A DNA stretch of 6,837 nt from assembly GCA_000436255.1 (NCBI GenBank), contig HF990820.1, positions 24,531-31,367 of the forward strand, written 5' to 3'. Under the pieces are notes generated by a model. The model was not told where the DNA came from. It searched no databases and was given only the letters and a program-made list of their open reading frames with translations. Origin of the DNA: Clostridium sp. CAG:1193 (lineage in GTDB: Bacteria > Bacillota_I > Bacilli_A > RF39 > UBA660). The translations under genes and the position numbers were made by a program. Positions 4,473 to 6,837 of this stretch are shown one piece after another (the first letter of the stretch is position 1; each line of letters begins with the position of its first letter).

Positions 4473-5281
4473 CAACTATACAAAAGGTAATTAAGTATCT
4501 TGCTATTGCTTTTGGTATGGCATTGACAATATCTATATTTTGTTTAATTATAAACATCTCAAGTAGTATTGCAAAAGGATTTAATGTAGATAGTAAAAGC
4601 GATAAAAAGGATAATATATATCAAATAGATAAAAATATATCATATCTTGATGTTGATGTTGAATTTTCTAATTTAACTATTAAAAAAGGTGATAAGTTTT
4701 TTGCAGAATCAAATAATAAATATATAAATATTAAACAGGATGAAAACAAATTACAAATTAAAGAAAAAAAACATATTAAATTAGATGGAAAGTTAGATGA
4801 ACTAACAATATATATACCAGAAGATTTAAAATTAGATGTAGTTAATATAGAAAATGGTGCAGGCACCTTAAATATTGAATCTTTAACCGCTGATAAATTA
4901 AAACTAAGTTTAGGTGCTGGTAGAGTGACCATAGATTATTTAGATGTAAAAAGTTCTGATATAGAGACTGGTGCAGGTAAATTTGAAATTAAAAAAGGAA
5001 GCATTAACAATCTTGATTTAGATTTAGGAGTAGGTGAATCTAGTGTAACGTCTAAAATAACGGGATATAATGAGATTGATACTGGTGTAGGTAGTTTTAA
5101 ATTAAATTTAATTGGCTCAAAAGAAGATTATGAAATAACTGCATCAAAAGGTTTAGGCAATATAATTATAGATGGTAAAAATGTAGTTGATAAGCAAATA
5201 GTAGGAACGGGGGAAAATATCATTAAAATAGATGGTGGTATTGGAGAGATAACAGTAACTTTTAATAATAACAATAAGTAG
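4469..5281 (+). CDS. membrane-anchored DUF4097-type beta-solenoid protein
   Basis: A 270-aa protein with one N-terminal transmembrane helix (about residues 8-31; no lipobox cysteine), a charged linker (41-55) and a beta-repeat domain for the remainder. GAG/GVG motifs begin at residues 130, 149, 168, 187 and 206, exactly 19 residues apart, then become irregular (GLG 228, GTG 246, GIG 257). Each unit has the form G-x-G followed by alternating hydrophobic residues, as expected for one rung of a beta-solenoid in the DUF4097 (adhesin-like) family. The domain is probably outside the membrane, but topology is inferred. The family is common beside PadR/DUF1700 and envelope-stress genes; its molecular role is unknown. 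The start ATGA overlaps the LiaF-like stop, and GGAGG (4452-4456) is slightly distant. Its TAG stop overlaps the SD of the ABC gene. Confidence 0.85.
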   Translation: MTTIQKVIKYLAIAFGMALTISIFCLIINISSSIAKGFNVDSKSDKKDNIYQIDKNISYLDVDVEFSNLTIKKGDKFFAESNNKYINIKQDENKLQIKEKKHIKLDGKLDELTIYIPEDLKLDVVNIENGAGTLNIESLTADKLKLSLGAGRVTIDYLDVKSSDIETGAGKFEIKKGSINNLDLDLGVGESSVTSKITGYNEIDTGVGSFKLNLIGSKEDYEITASKGLGNIIIDGKNVVDKQIVGTGENIIKIDGGIGEITVTFNNNNK

Positions 5282-5289
5282 GAGGCATT

Positions 5290-6228
5290 ATGAAAAATAT
5301 AATTGAGGTTAAAAATTTAACAAAAGAATACAAAAAAATAAAAGCTGTGGATAACTTATCTTTTGATGTAAAAGAAGGGGAAATTCTTGGTTTATTAGGA
5401 CCAAATGGTAGTGGTAAATCTACAACAATTAATTGTATATTATCATTACTAAATTATCAAAATGGTGATATAAAAGTATTTGGTGAAGAAATGAATCCAG
5501 ATTCTTATAGCATTAAATCAAAAATAGGAGTAATATTCCAAGAAGTAGCTGTTTTTGAAGAACTTACAGTATATGAAAATATTGACTATTTTTGCGGTCT
5601 TTATATAAGTGATAAAGTTACAAGAAGTAAGTATGTAGAAGATGCAATAGATTTTGTTGGATTAAATGAATTTAAGAAATTTTATCCTAAACAATTATCA
5701 GGAGGTCTTTTAAGAAGACTTAATATCGCTTGTGGAATTGCACATAAACCAAAATTAATATTTCTAGATGAACCAACAGTAGCAGTTGATCCACAAAGTA
5801 GAAATAACATATTAGATGGTATAAAAAGACTAAGAGATAATGGTGCAACAATATTATACACAACACATTACATGGAAGAAGTAGAAATGCTTTGTGACCG
5901 AATAATTATATTGGATAAAGGTAAAATAATTGCGCAGGGAACAAGTGACGAACTTAAAGACCTTGCTAATATAGAAGAAAAAATAACAGTAGAAATAAAT
6001 GATATTGATGATAAATTATTAGATGAAATAAATAATTTTAAAAATGTATGTGACGTGTCATTAAATATAAATGTATTACAAATTACTTATAAAAAAGGAG
6101 AAAATAACTTAGGAGAATTAATGGAATATTTAAAGAATAAAAAAGTAACATATAATAAAATATTTTCAGAAAGACCAACATTAAATGATGTTTTTCTAGA
6201 ACTTACAGGTAAGGAATTAAGGGATTAA
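5290..6228 (+). CDS. ABC transporter ATP-binding protein (DrrA-like, ABC-2 exporter)
   Basis: A 312-aa ATPase that powers export together with the following permease. The nucleotide-binding domain has Walker A GPNGSGKST (37-45), Q-loop Q84, signature LSGGL (136-140, with Leu where the consensus has Gln), Walker B LIFLDEP with D160 and E161, D-loop VAVD (164-167) and H-loop H193. All catalytic residues are present. After about residue 225 comes a C-terminal accessory domain ending in PTLNDVFLELTGKELRD, as in DrrA/CcmA-type subunits of drug and lipid exporters (DUF4162-like). Length is normal. AGGAGG (5280-5285) lies four bases before the ATG. The stop TAA overlaps the ATG of the permease by one base (TAATG). 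The substrate is unknown; drug, antimicrobial peptide or lipid-linked envelope compounds are the usual ones. Confidence 0.96.
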   Translation: MKNIIEVKNLTKEYKKIKAVDNLSFDVKEGEILGLLGPNGSGKSTTINCILSLLNYQNGDIKVFGEEMNPDSYSIKSKIGVIFQEVAVFEELTVYENIDYFCGLYISDKVTRSKYVEDAIDFVGLNEFKKFYPKQLSGGLLRRLNIACGIAHKPKLIFLDEPTVAVDPQSRNNILDGIKRLRDNGATILYTTHYMEEVEMLCDRIIILDKGKIIAQGTSDELKDLANIEEKITVEINDIDDKLLDEINNFKNVCDVSLNINVLQITYKKGENNLGELMEYLKNKKVTYNKIFSERPTLNDVFLELTGKELRD

Positions 6229-6837
6229 TGTTCTTTCATAACTATAAATATTCATTAAAGACACTATTTAAAAATAAAGGCCTTATCTTCTGGACATTTT
6301 TATTTCCTATAATACTTGGTACATTTTTTAATTTAGCATTTTCAAATATAGAAAATAGTGAAAAATTAAGTATTATAGATATAGTAGTTGTAGATGATAG
6401 TGTAGATGATACATTTAAAAGCGCAATAGATGGGTTAAGTGATAAAAATGATGAAAATAGATTATTTAATGTTACGTATACAAATAAAGATGAAGCTATT
6501 AAGAAACTTAGTAATAATGAAATAACGGGGTATCTATATTTTGATAATAATAAATCTAATATTGTAGTAAATAAAAGTGGAATTAATGAAACTATATTTA
6601 GATTTGTAATAGACGAAGTAAATAGTAAAATAGAACTTACCAATTCAATTTTACAAAATAAAATTATATCCTCAAAAGAAGTAATTGATAAAAATTCTTT
6701 ATATAAACAAGTAAATGATATTATTAATAATAGTGAAGCAAAACTTAATGATATATCAAATAAAAATCTTGGTTATACAATGATTGAATACTATACATTA
6801 ATTGCAATGGCTGCATTGTATGGTGGGGCAATTGCAA
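6228..6837 (+). CDS. ABC-2 type transporter permease (3' end outside window)
   Basis: An open frame from ATG 6228 to the window end (203 complete codons) with no stop. The start is one base inside the ATPase stop (TAATG); only a distant AAGGA (6211-6215) serves as SD, so translation is probably coupled to the ATPase. The N-terminus, MFFHNYKYSLKTLFKNKG, is the amphipathic elbow typical of ABC-2 permeases. Then comes helix 1 (LIFWTFLFPIILGTFFNLAF, about residues 19-38) and a large loop of about 145 residues, mostly hydrophilic and rich in D, N and S, which should be extracellular. The second helix begins at YTLIAMAALYGGAIA at the window end. The plan matches the ABC2_membrane_3 / YhgE-like type with a big external domain. 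It forms the exporter with the preceding ATPase. Confidence 0.92.
   Translation, partial: MFFHNYKYSLKTLFKNKGLIFWTFLFPIILGTFFNLAFSNIENSEKLSIIDIVVVDDSVDDTFKSAIDGLSDKNDENRLFNVTYTNKDEAIKKLSNNEITGYLYFDNNKSNIVVNKSGINETIFRFVIDEVNSKIELTNSILQNKIISSKEVIDKNSLYKQVNDIINNSEAKLNDISNKNLGYTMIEYYTLIAMAALYGGAIA

Noticed and set aside
4004..4483. Minus-strand 159-codon frame opposite the LiaF-like gene
   Set aside because: Shadow of a well-supported plus-strand gene; its repeats are the antisense of the FGG motifs.
4621..4932. Minus-strand 103-codon frame opposite the DUF4097 gene
   Set aside because: No SD or promoter; shadow frame.
6242..6643. Minus-strand 133-codon frame
   Set aside because: Opposite the ABC-2 permease, whose start, frame and family features are clear.
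1..6837. CRISPR array, insertion sequence, integrase or phage genes
   Set aside because: No spaced direct repeats, no transposase or recombinase frames and no terminal inverted repeats were seen. The tRNA-His 3' end (CCA included) is not visibly duplicated elsewhere in the window as an att site would be.

Overview
The window is very AT-rich DNA (roughly a quarter G+C by eye). It has small intergenic gaps, purine-rich Shine-Dalgarno sites, TGN-TATAAT promoters and Firmicutes-type protein families. TGA is used as a stop (ung, the PF06541 gene and the LiaF-like gene all end in it) and Trp is TGG, so the code is standard and not that of Mycoplasma. The best guess is a low-GC member of Bacillota, perhaps an uncultured gut Bacilli or Clostridia lineage. 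I cannot name a genus.

Left part (1-1145). It holds the 3' part of ung (uracil-DNA glycosylase), a 54-aa zinc-ribbon protein, and a histidine tRNA with encoded CCA and the extra G-1. The zinc-ribbon leader can fold so that its ribosome binding site is fully paired. A strong terminator hairpin for that gene lies directly over the tRNA promoter. A second terminator follows the tRNA, and after it comes a short stretch that resembles the 5' end of the NUDIX gene found 1.4 kb downstream.

Middle part (1146-3080). An unrecognised 149-aa protein has its own promoter and terminator. It is followed by a two-gene operon: a PF06541-type multi-pass membrane protein and a NUDIX hydrolase with a complete Nudix box. 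Convergent to the NUDIX gene is a 40-aa, very lysine-rich gene on the minus strand (2927-3049) with a clear Shine-Dalgarno and -10 box. The two genes share a bidirectional terminator.

Right part (3081-6837). A tightly packed operon encodes a TetR-type repressor, a LiaF-like four-helix membrane protein, a DUF4097-type membrane-anchored beta-solenoid protein, a DrrA-like ABC ATPase, and the first 203 codons of an ABC-2 permease. Every junction overlaps or is separated by 8 nt or less. A 30-bp palindrome sits over the -10 box of the TetR gene and is the likely autoregulatory operator. My reading is a self-regulated envelope-stress or export module: TetR senses, the ABC-2 pump exports, and the two beta-rich proteins (LiaF-like and DUF4097) act at the membrane surface. 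The grouping is direct observation; the joint function is inference.
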